DNA of 62,879 nt, taken from CAZDWZ01 sp964509425. GTDB taxonomy: Bacteria > Bdellovibrionota_C > UBA2361 > SZUA-149 > CAZDWZ01. Location of the stretch: assembly GCA_964509425.1 (NCBI GenBank), contig CAZDWZ010000019.1, forward strand, positions 1-62,879, written 5' to 3'. The notes beneath the pieces were generated by a model that saw only the letters and a list, made by a program, of their open reading frames with translations, was not told the origin of the DNA and searched no databases. This document shows, piece by piece, positions 42,595 to 49,949 of this stretch (positions are counted from its first letter, which is position 1; every line of letters begins with the position of its first letter). Position numbers and translations under genes: made by a program.

Positions 42595-42614
42595 AAACGT
42601 TTCCCTTGTTGTTT

Positions 42615-42681
42615 TGGCGCCAAATGCGCCGTTCTTATTTGACCGGTGGTTACACCGCCGGCCTCACGACTTGTCGTGATC
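42615..42681 (-). promoter_or_regulatory. Structured pilin leader L3
   Basis: Coding sense: ATCACGAC-AA-GTCGTGA, then CCGGCGGT-GTA-ACCACCGG, then ATAAGAACGGCGC-ATTT-GGCGCC, followed by the ribosome site and ATG of B6. It starts ten bases after the stop of B5. Confidence 0.78.
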
Positions 42682-42691
42682 TGTTCTCTCG

Positions 42692-43057
42692 CTATTCGCA
42701 GTACGTCGTGTGCTCGCCGAAAAACGCGCCGGCAAAAAGCCGGACGGCGAAGAAGAGGAAGGTCATTCCCGAGAGCGAGTATCCGAGCCGCCGCTTCTCA
42801 CGCACGAGGCAGAAAATGGCGAGAAGAGCGACGACGAGAATTCCCAAGCCCCCGACATCTCCGTCTGCGAGCCTGAGGATGTTCCCCACGGCGTTTCGAA
42901 CCGGTGTGTCTTCGAACATCGGGTAGTTGAATGAACCGCTGGGGCCGCCGCCCTGAGCAAGAGCGGCGACTGGGATCATTCCGAGGATGAAAAAAGTCCC
43001 GAGAAAAATGCCAATCGCTTTCGTTGCGAAGCGGGCCGAATGTGATTGATGAAACAT
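42692..43057 (-). CDS. VirB2/TrbC-like pilin B5 (basic-loop type)
   Basis: A 121-residue protein. Signal (about 12-34, ending ALAQ), mature start GGGPSGSFNYPMFEDT, then PVRNAVGNILRLADG, helix 1, the basic loop LVREKRRLGY, helix 2, and a FFGEHTTYCE end with an unusual cysteine. It is in position three of the first module (major, basic, basic). Confidence 0.72.
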   Translation of the reverse strand: MFHQSHSARFATKAIGIFLGTFFILGMIPVAALAQGGGPSGSFNYPMFEDTPVRNAVGNILRLADGDVGGLGILVVALLAIFCLVREKRRLGYSLSGMTFLFFAVRLFAGAFFGEHTTYCE

Positions 43058-43122
43058 ATTCTTTCTTCCAAAAAATTATGCGCCGGAGCCCTGAAAATCC
43101 GGGCGTTCTCAGCGCGCGACGA

Positions 43123-43491
43123 TTATCCTTCGTAGTCTTGAAACGGCGGCCCGAAGAGCCACCAAACGAACATCCTAAAAGCGAAGAGGAGGAGGGCTGC
43201 TCCGGAGAACGCGAACCCGAGCTTTCGCCGCTTCCTGACGAAGCAGGTGACAGCGACGATGCCGAAGAAGATGATCAGTATTCCGGCGACGGCGCCCTCC
43301 GCGAAAGAAAAGAGGTTTCCCACGGAATTCCGAAGAATCGTATCGTCAAATTGCGCCTCTACGTATGTCCCCTGCGGCCCACCGCCCTGAGCGAACGCAG
43401 ACTCGATGAAAACGCCCAGAATCGGAGGAAATCCAAAACAAAGTGGTTCCATTTCTTGGAACCCACGTCCCGTTTTTTTTTGAAACAACAT
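43123..43491 (-). CDS. VirB2/TrbC-like pilin B4 (basic-loop type)
   Basis: A 122-residue protein from ATG 43491; an ATG at 43452 would give a shorter signal, and neither has a clear ribosome site. The signal ends SAFAQ; mature start GGGPQGTYVEAQFDDT, then ILRNSVGNLFSFAEGAVAG, helix 1, the basic loop FVRKRRKLGF, helix 2, and FQDYEG. A still longer open frame overlaps gene B3 and is not used. Confidence 0.68.
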   Translation of the reverse strand: MLFQKKTGRGFQEMEPLCFGFPPILGVFIESAFAQGGGPQGTYVEAQFDDTILRNSVGNLFSFAEGAVAGILIIFFGIVAVTCFVRKRRKLGFAFSGAALLLFAFRMFVWWLFGPPFQDYEG

Positions 43492-43561
43492 ATTTTTCAG
43501 GCCGAAAAATCCGGACCCCTGCCGCCGTGAAAAGCGGCGCGGGATCCGGAGACAAACATTA

Positions 43562-43975
43562 TTAAGCCTCGTAATCCTGATACTCAGCCCCGAAGAAGAG
43601 CGAGACGAGAGATCGCAAGATGAACGCTCCGACGGCGACGACAATCATCCCGACAGCCGCGCGATAGGCTCCCATCGCGGCCGCGACGATGGCCCCTATT
43701 CCCGAGACCACCATGATGAGCGCGCCGAAAGCTCCCTCGACGAGCTTGAAGAGGTTCCCGACCGCGTTTCGGATCAGCGTGTCGTCAAACGCTGCGTTGG
43801 TGAAGCTGCCTGTTGGCGCTCCGCCTTGTGCGTGTGAGAGCCCCGCCAGACCGGAGCCGAGCAGCAGCACTCCGGTGAGGAACAGAATTTTCGAGGAATT
43901 TTTCTCTACCCCCGAACGGATCGCGGCTTCGCCGCGTATGTAGGCCCTGAGGACCATATCAATCATGCGATTCAT
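43562..43975 (-). CDS. VirB2/TrbC-like pilin B3 (major type)
   Basis: A 137-residue protein of the same length as B6 and B9. Mature region GGAPTGSFTNAAFDDT, then LIRNAVGNLFKLVEGAFGA, two helices with AAAMGAYRAAVG between them, and FFGAEYQDYEA. GGAGAACG precedes the ATG, and the full leader L4 lies upstream, its first hairpins overlapping the end of B2. It opens the first repeat of the three-gene module. Confidence 0.78.
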   Translation of the reverse strand: MNRMIDMVLRAYIRGEAAIRSGVEKNSSKILFLTGVLLLGSGLAGLSHAQGGAPTGSFTNAAFDDTLIRNAVGNLFKLVEGAFGALIMVVSGIGAIVAAAMGAYRAAVGMIVVAVGAFILRSLVSLFFGAEYQDYEA

Positions 43976-43994
43976 AAACGTTCTCCTGCTTTGT

Positions 43995-44062
43995 TGGCGC
44001 CAAATGCGCCGTTCTTATTTCGACCGGCGGTTACACCACCGGCCTCACGACGTGTCGTGATC
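43995..44062 (-). promoter_or_regulatory. Structured pilin leader L4
   Basis: Coding sense: ATCACGAC-AC-GTCGTGA, then CCGGTGGT-GTA-ACCGCCGG, then TAAGAACGGCGC-ATTT-GGCGCC. The first two hairpins overlap the last codons of B2, whose stop lies in the GTGTAACC loop. The T/G versus C/A difference from L3 is a paired change. Confidence 0.78.
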
Positions 44063-44675
44063 TACCCGCGTATCGATCGTGAAACTCCGGGTTCGCCGGA
44101 GAGAAAAATTCCGGAACGAGAATCCCGAGGAAAAAAAATAAAAGTGCCGATGCGAGAGGCCCTGTTCCGAACGGGCCTCGTCCGAAGAGAGGCGTGCTGC
44201 GTTTTCGCCGTTCCCGCGCGAGGAGCGCGACAGCGGCGAACCAGAGAATAAAAATCGCGGCCTCGGCGAATGGGCTCTCCGAGAAAAGAATGAGCTTCAC
44301 GAGGACGACGTGGGTGAGCCAGTGGTTGGACGCTTGCACCTCGTTCCCGAAAAAGAGAGTCACCAATAAACGCGTGAGGAACAGACAAACGCTGCAGGCA
44401 GCGAATCTCACTGCAAACCGATCGGCGCCCTTTGCAGCGGCGAAGACAGCGGCGGTTCCGGAGAACCACAGAAGGAAAGCTCCGAAACTACTCTCGATGA
44501 TTCTGAGCAGGTTCCCCACCGAATTCCGAACGAGCGTGTCGTCAAATGACTCACTGTTTCCGCAGAACACCTGCCCTCCGGCTCCTTGTGCCTGGGATAC
44601 TTCGGGAAGAGAGAGGCCGAGGACGAGCCCTCCGAAGAGAAGCAAATTTCTCGCAGTGCTACGCCCCGATGTCAT
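44031..44675 (-). CDS. VirB2/TrbC-like pilin B2, double-module protein
   Basis: A 214-residue protein from ATG 44675, which has GGAGA ahead; the frame is open further upstream through gene B1, so the short form is chosen. The first half is a pilin: SFDDTLVRNSVGNLLRIIESSFGA, two helices and a FFGNE end. A second set of two hydrophobic helices follows (about 125-145 and 165-185), with a basic ARERRKR loop, like a basic-loop pilin without its signal. It looks like a fusion of a major-type and a basic-type pilin. Confidence 0.65.
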   Translation of the reverse strand: MTSGRSTARNLLLFGGLVLGLSLPEVSQAQGAGGQVFCGNSESFDDTLVRNSVGNLLRIIESSFGAFLLWFSGTAAVFAAAKGADRFAVRFAACSVCLFLTRLLVTLFFGNEVQASNHWLTHVVLVKLILFSESPFAEAAIFILWFAAVALLARERRKRSTPLFGRGPFGTGPLASALLFFFLGILVPEFFSPANPEFHDRYAGRSRHVVRPVV

Positions 44676-44740
44676 AGTAGGTCTCCCAGAAAAAATAGCG
44701 CACCTGAATGTTGGTGGTTTTCTTGGCTCATCTGGCGTTT

Positions 44741-45085
44741 TCAATACGGCGTGTAGTTGGGGAAAAAGAGGAAATAGACCGCCCAGCGAAAACCGAGTGC
44801 GAGAAGCGTTGCTCCAAGGAGCCACGCGCCTCGCCGCCATTTGCGGAGGACCGCCGCGTGGAGAGCAAGCAGCCCAAAGAAGAGGGGCACTGCGAGCCCG
44901 GCCGGTCCTACGATCTCATTCAGGATCTTTCCCACGGTGTTTGAAACCATCGCTCCGTCGCAGAGCTCGATGTTCGTGTAGGAGGTGGTCGGCCCGCCTC
45001 CTTGAGCGAGAAGGATTTCGGGAACCATACATTCGAACAAAAGTATGGCTACGGTTGCAGTACGAAACAGACGACGCTGAGACAT
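44741..45085 (-). CDS. VirB2/TrbC-like pilin B1 (basic-loop type)
   Basis: A 114-residue protein, first complete gene of the - strand array. Signal region ends ILLAQ, mature start GGGPTTSYTNIELCDG, then MVSNTVGKILNEIVG, helix 1, a basic loop LRKWRRGAW, helix 2 and a FFPNYTPY end. It carries a mature cysteine, unlike most B members. GGGAGA is placed before the ATG. Confidence 0.68.
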   Translation of the reverse strand: MSQRRLFRTATVAILLFECMVPEILLAQGGGPTTSYTNIELCDGAMVSNTVGKILNEIVGPAGLAVPLFFGLLALHAAVLRKWRRGAWLLGATLLALGFRWAVYFLFFPNYTPY

Positions 45086-45367
45086 AAGCTCTCCCGGTCA
45101 AGCGCACGTGGCGTGCGCGAAATTTCAGTTCGCGGTACGCGACCGGTGAGAGCGCGTTTTTCGAGCGCAAGCATCCGGCACGGCAAATTCCGCGAACAAG
45201 AGACGCACTTCGTCCGGGTGCACGGCGGGCGGAGCGGTGACGTTCACCGCGAAGAACCGCGTGCGGGGCGCTGAGTGGCAACGCGTTGGCGCAAGCAGAG
45301 CGCGCAGCGCGATTTTGCCGCTTTTTAGGCCCTATTCACCCGAACTGACGTTCGCAAAGTGTTTGAT
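45086..45367. other. 282 bp without a recognisable gene upstream of B1
   Basis: GC-rich, with short overlapping open frames but no ribosome site or pilin similarity. It may be degraded coding DNA between the relic at 45368-45475 and B1, or the B1 leader. Confidence 0.35.
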
Positions 45368-45475
45368 TTAGTCGCTTCCTCTAACCCTCAATCTGAGTTT
45401 GGGAAGCCGTCCGGCCGAGAATCGCCGGGATACGGTGGATGGGGGACGTGCAAGGTTCAGTACTTTCGCGTTCAT
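45368..45475 (-). pseudogene. Possible relic of a pilin gene behind a leader element
   Basis: A 35-codon open frame from ATG 45475 with GGAG ahead, directly after a leader hairpin (45495-45517: TAAGACC, GGTGC-ATGT-GGCGCC in coding sense) like those of the pilin genes. The peptide starts MNAKVLNLARPP and has no hydrophobic helix. It may be the truncated remains of a pilin, or a short leader peptide for the - strand array. Confidence 0.4.
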
Positions 45476-45601
45476 ATATTCACTCCGTTGTTTTCGGCGC
45501 CACATGCACCGGTCTTAAATGCTGCGAGAACACATTCTCCAGCCTTCCCTAAAGTCCTGCGAAAAATTCGTGGAGATGTGACTTTTAAGAACATCCGTGA
45601 G

Positions 45602-45631
45602 TTGATGAAAATCAGCGGGCCACGGTATACT
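45602..45631 (+). promoter_or_regulatory. Sigma-70-like promoter of pilin B10
   Basis: TTGATG and TATACT are separated by 18 bp and end 25 bp before the ATG at 45657. Confidence 0.5.
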
Positions 45632-45656
45632 CCCCCTGCTTATGTGAGGTCGTTCG

Positions 45657-46088
45657 ATGCGAAAGAAACCGTGTCGCCCATTCCAAACCCATCTCGCCCG
45701 GGTGTCGGTGCCCATCAATCTTATTCTCAGCTTTCTTCCCTGCCTTCTCGCTCTGGCACTGGTGTCCCTGCTCCTGCTGGGTGATGGATTTCTCTTTGAC
45801 GTCTCACTCGCGCATGCGGGAACAGGAAGCGGCCCGCTCGGTTCGACGAGTGACGCCGCGTTTGACGACGAGCTCATCCGGCGCGCGGTCGGTAATCTCT
45901 TTCAGCTTGTCGAGGGAGCGTTCGGCGCCCTGCTTATGGTCGGGGCGGGGCTCGTCGCGCTTGTGTATGCGGCAATGGGGAGTTACCGAAATGCAATCAG
46001 TATGTTGATCGTCGCGGTCGCGGCGTTCATTCTCCGCTCGCTTGTTTCGCTGTTTTTCGGAGCAGATTTCCCCAGCTTCTCGATGTGA
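45657..46088 (+). CDS. VirB2/TrbC-like pilin B10 on the opposite strand
   Basis: A 143-residue family B protein, transcribed away from the main B array. Signal helix about 20-52 (ending LAHA), then GSTSDAAFDDELIRRAVGNLFQLVEGAFGALL, here cited by region (about 62-92), a second helix and a FFGADF end. Its AAMGSYRNA loop and LRSLVSLFFG end match the major type. It has its own promoter and no leader hairpins, so it may be regulated separately. Confidence 0.75.
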   Translation: MRKKPCRPFQTHLARVSVPINLILSFLPCLLALALVSLLLLGDGFLFDVSLAHAGTGSGPLGSTSDAAFDDELIRRAVGNLFQLVEGAFGALLMVGAGLVALVYAAMGSYRNAISMLIVAVAAFILRSLVSLFFGADFPSFSM

Positions 46089-46306
46089 TTTTCCGGAGAA
46101 CTCCCCGCTGGATTTCTCTTGATTTGCTCATGCTGAGATAACAGCCGCAGTTCCTGGATCGCCTTTGAAAGCCGTCCCCGGGTTCTGCCTGCTGCAAGTC
46201 ATTAATAGCTGGCTTTTCATGAGCAGCTCTTGCTATATCCGCTTCGCTACACTTCCTTCGGGGACTGCAGTGCAGTTTTGTGAATTAGTCATTTAAGGAG
46301 ATTACC

Positions 46307-46618
46307 GTGAAGAAATCAGTTTTATCAGCAATTGTCGCCCTGTCGCTCAGCGGTTGTTACGCGGGTGTCGGATCTCCAGTTCCGGGCTTCCTCTATGCGA
46401 AAGTAAAGGCCGCACAAACCGGCTCGGCAAACACCGGCGCAACGAAGACCGGAAAGGCTGAGTGCGAGTCGATCCTCGGCCTCATCGCCGTTGGAGATTG
46501 CAGCATCGAAGCAGCTAAGGCAGCCGGTGGAATCTCGACTGTTCAGTTCACCGACGTAGAAGTGAAGAACATTCTCGGCGTCTACGCGACCTACACGACT
46601 GTAGTTCGTGGTAACTAG
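46307..46618 (+). CDS. TRL-like lipoprotein
   Basis: A 103-residue protein from a GTG start with AAGGAG ahead. The lipobox LSGC (Cys17) marks it as a lipoprotein; PVPGFLYAKVK, TKTGKAECESILGLIAVGDCSIEAA (residues about 45-68) and TTVVRG at the end match the TRL-like family found in many Gram-negative bacteria. Function is unknown; members are often small outer-membrane-attached proteins. A strong terminator follows. Confidence 0.85.
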   Translation: MKKSVLSAIVALSLSGCYAGVGSPVPGFLYAKVKAAQTGSANTGATKTGKAECESILGLIAVGDCSIEAAKAAGGISTVQFTDVEVKNILGVYATYTTVVRGN

Positions 46619-46686
46619 CTCTAGGCTCCTTTGATTGCGGGGCGGTTGTCCGTCCCGCAGTTTGCCGCTGCCGTTTCCGGTACGGC

Positions 46687-46724
46687 AAAAGGGCAGTTCA
46701 AGGTTTCCCTTGAGCTGCCCTTTT
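46687..46724 (+). terminator. Strong bidirectional intrinsic terminator
   Basis: AAAAGGGCAG... pairs with ...CTGCCCTTTT over 17 bp arms around TTTC. It separates the TRL-like gene from the convergent gene at 46765. Confidence 0.93.
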
Positions 46725-46764
46725 CATTTGAGGCGACCCTCACCAAGGGCCGGTCTCCTCCGGT

Positions 46765-47289
46765 CTAGTTAATCGGGACTTGTTTCCCGTCCTTTTTCTT
46801 CGTTACCGACGTTGTCCCGTCTGGTTCCGTCGTGACGCTCTCCTCTACTTCAGTCGTCCGGCGGTTCAGCATTCCTCTCGGATCGACGGTGTCCTTCCGG
46901 CTTGCTGTCGTCGTGACACTGCCATCGAGATGCTTCGTCGTGTCGACCTCAGAAAGCGTGGTCCGGCGCGTGCCTTGACCATCTACGGTCGTGGTCTCTT
47001 GAGCGGTGTCGCCGTCCTTCTTTATCGTTTTCTTCGAATACGCCTTTTCCTTCGATTTGTTTCGGAGGCCTGAAGGGTCGGTCGTAATCTTCGTTTCGTC
47101 TTCTATGGTGCGTGTTCCGGTAATTCCAATCTTGTCGCTATGCGAGCGCGTCTTATCAATTGATGTTCCGTCGGGAGTCACGGCCGAGCTGTTCGTCTCG
47201 ACTTCATTCTCGGCGTAGGCTTCATTGTTCAGTTGAACGACACCCGTGCTCACGAGGGCGAGGGTGAAGATAATTGCAGATCGTTTCAT
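46765..47289 (-). CDS. Exported, Thr/Lys/Glu-rich repetitive protein
   Basis: A 174-residue protein with a signal peptide (1-26, ending AYA). The mature part is highly polar and low in complexity, with repeats of short Thr/Asp/Gly-type units (TEPDGTTSVTKK, TDPSGLRNKSKEK, TVDPRGMLNRR), suggesting a beta-hairpin or disordered repeat protein. GGAGA ahead of the ATG. No family was recognised. It and the next gene upstream on the - strand may be in one transcript. Confidence 0.6.
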   Translation of the reverse strand: MKRSAIIFTLALVSTGVVQLNNEAYAENEVETNSSAVTPDGTSIDKTRSHSDKIGITGTRTIEDETKITTDPSGLRNKSKEKAYSKKTIKKDGDTAQETTTVDGQGTRRTTLSEVDTTKHLDGSVTTTASRKDTVDPRGMLNRRTTEVEESVTTEPDGTTSVTKKKDGKQVPIN

Positions 47290-47388
47290 GTGAGTTCTCC
47301 AAAGTGATGTTCATTTACCACGCAGCAAGGGTAGCTCGTGCGTATCTCCGGATGAATGACGCTCATCATGAGCTGAGCGGCCGCGACT

Positions 47389-48396
47389 TCAATCGTCCCG
47401 CGCGCGAGATCCCCCATCCTTATCGCCGCGGTTTCCTTTGTTCCCAGAGCCTTGTGCGGACTTCGTAGAACTCTGCTGTGCGTCTTGCTCAGACTGCAGA
47501 GTTTTGATCGTTTGCTCAACTTTGATGATGCGGTTCAAGGCCTGATCGACCTCATCGCTTGATGGTTGCGGGACCTTTGCGCGATCGATCTTCAGCTCAG
47601 TTTTCCTGAACTCTTCATCGTCTGCGACGGACGCTGGAGATCCGTGTGTAGCCGCTGAATCTTCCTTCATCTTTTTGATGCTTTCTTCAACTTGAGCAAG
47701 TGAGCTCAACACTTCATCGAGCTTCTCGTGATCCGGGGGGAGGCTCGCGGCGTTTTGTTCGGCTTCATGCTTCTGCTCCAACAGCTCTTCCGGAGAACGG
47801 CGCTCCAGATCCGTGGACGCTTTTTCCGGCGGGAGATTTTCGGAGAGAACCTTTTCGGCCTTCTCTTCCTTGACCTCAGGCTGAACCGTGCTTGCGAGCT
47901 CTGTCACGAACGTCTGGAGCGCCCGCGCCGTAGACGATGGAAGCCCTTCTATTCCGCCGAAATTCACACCACTCAGCGCTGCGGCCGTGGTCACTTGGAG
48001 CGTGGAGACGAAGAAAATTATCTCGAGCGGATTTCGCTCGACGTAGACGTCGGTGAGTTTCACGAGCGGAAACGTGGCTCTTGAGCGCCAGAAAACTCCC
48101 TTTGAGATAACGAGTTGCTGACTCTCCACCTTATAGTCGTAGAGGAGGAAATGGATAATCTCATAGACGAGCTTGAGACAGAGGACGAGCAGCCCACCGA
48201 GCACGAGAGCCGTTGCAAGAAACGAAAACACAGTATCGGCGAAGCTCGGTTCGGCGCGCGCCATGAGGCTGTCGAATGCCGAGATGAGGATGAGCAGGAT
48301 CACGAACGCCAGGATCCAATGGATACTCCGGACGAGTATCAGACGAAGGGAGATGGGATAATGCCGCCGGAGCGGAATATCGGTGTGTTGGGTCAC
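47389..48396 (-). CDS. Membrane protein with a bacterial PH (bPH2/DUF304) domain and helical tail
   Basis: About 335 residues from the GTG at 48396 (GAGG ahead); a longer frame to ATG 48495 exists but adds atypical sequence. Two transmembrane helices (about 22-42 and 56-80) are followed by the PH-like domain with YDYKVESQQLVISKGVF and PLVKLTDVYVERNP, as in YdbS/YdbT proteins. The C-terminal 170 residues are charged and helical (possible coiled coil) and end in a Gly/Arg/Asp tail. Probably a membrane scaffold. Confidence 0.65.
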   Translation of the reverse strand: MTQHTDIPLRRHYPISLRLILVRSIHWILAFVILLILISAFDSLMARAEPSFADTVFSFLATALVLGGLLVLCLKLVYEIIHFLLYDYKVESQQLVISKGVFWRSRATFPLVKLTDVYVERNPLEIIFFVSTLQVTTAAALSGVNFGGIEGLPSSTARALQTFVTELASTVQPEVKEEKAEKVLSENLPPEKASTDLERRSPEELLEQKHEAEQNAASLPPDHEKLDEVLSSLAQVEESIKKMKEDSAATHGSPASVADDEEFRKTELKIDRAKVPQPSSDEVDQALNRIIKVEQTIKTLQSEQDAQQSSTKSAQGSGNKGNRGDKDGGSRARDD

Positions 48397-48616
48397 CTGG
48401 GATCCTCGAGGAAAAAGCCCTGAGGGCCTGTCGTGATTAGAACTCAGCTTTAGGTGATACCAGGACAGGGTGGTTTGAACATTGATCGCGCTCACATCAG
48501 AGGCGAAAAGCAGTTATTTCAAGTGTTAAAAACGCCTTGTAGTGCAAAAAATGGTGGAGGAGGGTCGGACGAACTGTCCTGGCAAGTCGACTGACCTCCC
48601 TCGTCCACCGTTCGAT

Positions 48617-48871
48617 TCACTCCTTTTCTTTCTCGTCGAGGAGCTTTCTTCGGACCTTCAGCCATTCCTCGACGAACTCCGGATCAGGCTTCCAATCCGG
48701 GTCTGCCACTGCATGGCGAAGGAAGGCGTCGAAGTCCGCTTCCGCTGCGCCTTTGGGCACGAGACGCGGCTGAGCGAGAACGATCGCGTCTGGTGTGAGG
48801 ACGAGCGCGATGGCGAGCAGTACCAGAGCGAGGATGCAGACGAGTCGCAGCCAGAGCAATACGTTCATCAT
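48617..48871 (-). CDS. Small secreted or membrane-anchored protein
   Basis: An 84-residue protein with an N-terminal hydrophobic helix (4-33, ending VLAQ) and a charged tail (FVEEWLKVRRKLLDEKEKE). Its ATG overlaps the stop of the gene at 48868-49104 by four bases, so it is the last member of a three-gene operon. No family was recognised. Confidence 0.55.
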   Translation of the reverse strand: MMNVLLWLRLVCILALVLLAIALVLTPDAIVLAQPRLVPKGAAEADFDAFLRHAVADPDWKPDPEFVEEWLKVRRKLLDEKEKE

Positions 48872-49104
48872 CGGTCTCCGTCGTTAGACAGAGAGTGCGG
48901 GAACCCCTCCCGACACTCCTCCAAGACAGTATCGAAATTGCTCCTTCGCAGAGCGGAGAAAGAACGTCGTTCACGCGACACGACGGTGACGTTCTTCTTT
49001 AGGAGACGGCAGACACCGGGGTTCGGCCTTGTCAGAAGAAAATTAGAAGTTGCAGACGTTGCCGTGAGCGAGAGGATTAGAAGCGTTAAGGTTTTTCCGG
49101 CCAA
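48868..49104 (-). CDS. Small exported protein
   Basis: A 78-residue protein that appears to begin with TTG directly after the upstream stop (next base), so translation is probably coupled. A hydrophobic start (TLTLLILSLTATSATS) suggests export; two cysteines follow. The TTG start and short length lower confidence, but the tight spacing on both sides supports a real gene. Confidence 0.45.
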   Translation of the reverse strand: MAGKTLTLLILSLTATSATSNFLLTRPNPGVCRLLKKNVTVVSRERRSFSALRRSNFDTVLEECREGFPHSLSNDGDR

Positions 49105-49752
49105 TTACCGCGCGGCGCCGCCCCTTCTGCAGCGCGCTTCAAGGTTCGAGAGGGCTTGAATCATATTGAGAATGTTCATGGCTCGATCGTTATGTTTTAG
49201 GCGTTCTTCAAAAAGCATTTTCCCTAAATAGTCATTTTGCGTGCGGCACGATTGGAATTGCACTCGCGAAAGTTTGGCCCAGGAGCATTCGAAGTCGCCA
49301 GTGAGCGGCACGAGCGTTATCGGCGAAATCCCTTCCTTGAATTCATTTTCAAGACTCTGTCTTTCTTCCGGGTCAAACGCCTCGAAGAGATCCCCCGCGA
49401 ATCGGCACGCCTCCCGCTTCTCTCCGGAGACATGCGAGCAGGAGAAACCCTTTGCGGAAAGAAACGCCGCGATGAGAAATTTTGGATGAGGACGGATATG
49501 ATCCATCATTGCCGAGACACGAAGATCAACCTTTCCAAATTGGGACGTGTAGAAGTCGCGGGCCCGGACGCAGTCGGCGGGAGAGGTGCCATCGAGAAAG
49601 GAGGGCTCGCAAGCGACACGCCCTTTTCTATCAAGCGGTAAGCGGCGGACCGGATCATAGGGGTCCGGAATCGAGAGCTGAAGATCGGCATGAGCCTGAG
49701 ACACAAAAAGAAAAAGCAGGACGATCAAGCGGCAAACAACACGCGCTATCAT
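49105..49752 (-). CDS. Exported protein of unknown function, Cys-containing
   Basis: A 215-residue protein with a signal peptide (1-22, ending AHA) and eight mature cysteines, mostly in two pairs, which suggests disulfides. The rest is soluble and helical. TTGAGG precedes the ATG. It leads the three-gene operon and has an inverted repeat overlapping the predicted promoter upstream. No family was recognised. Confidence 0.65.
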   Translation of the reverse strand: MIARVVCRLIVLLFLFVSQAHADLQLSIPDPYDPVRRLPLDRKGRVACEPSFLDGTSPADCVRARDFYTSQFGKVDLRVSAMMDHIRPHPKFLIAAFLSAKGFSCSHVSGEKREACRFAGDLFEAFDPEERQSLENEFKEGISPITLVPLTGDFECSWAKLSRVQFQSCRTQNDYLGKMLFEERLKHNDRAMNILNMIQALSNLEARCRRGGAAR

Positions 49753-49797
49753 CGGTAAACCTCAAAAAACGCAACCAACATTCCCGGCCAGTATACT

Positions 49798-49824
49798 AAT
49801 AAATGGGTAAATAGTCCATTTATT
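49798..49824 (-). promoter_or_regulatory. Inverted repeat overlapping a probable promoter
   Basis: AATAAATGG at 49798-49806 and CCATTTATT at 49816-49824. On the - strand a TATACT-like -10 lies at about 49792-49797 and the arms cover the -35/spacer region, the layout of a repressor operator. Confidence 0.45.
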
Positions 49825-49949
49825 ATTTGGGGTCGAAAAGCATCTTGCACTCTTTTGCATGGGCCCGGGGAAGTGCGCATGGATAAAACGAGGAAATACG
49901 GCCCTTCCGAGGGCATTTCTCAAGTTTGCAAAGGGGAGTCGCGCAAGGG

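Noticed and set aside
44676..44840. Longer N-terminus for double pilin B2
   Set aside because: It would overlap pilin B1 in another frame; the ATG at 44675 has GGAGA ahead and starts a normal signal region.
30626..46088. Complete type IV secretion or conjugation locus
   Set aside because: Only pilin-like genes are present; no VirB4, VirB11, VirD4, VirB6, VirB8-10 or relaxase was recognised.
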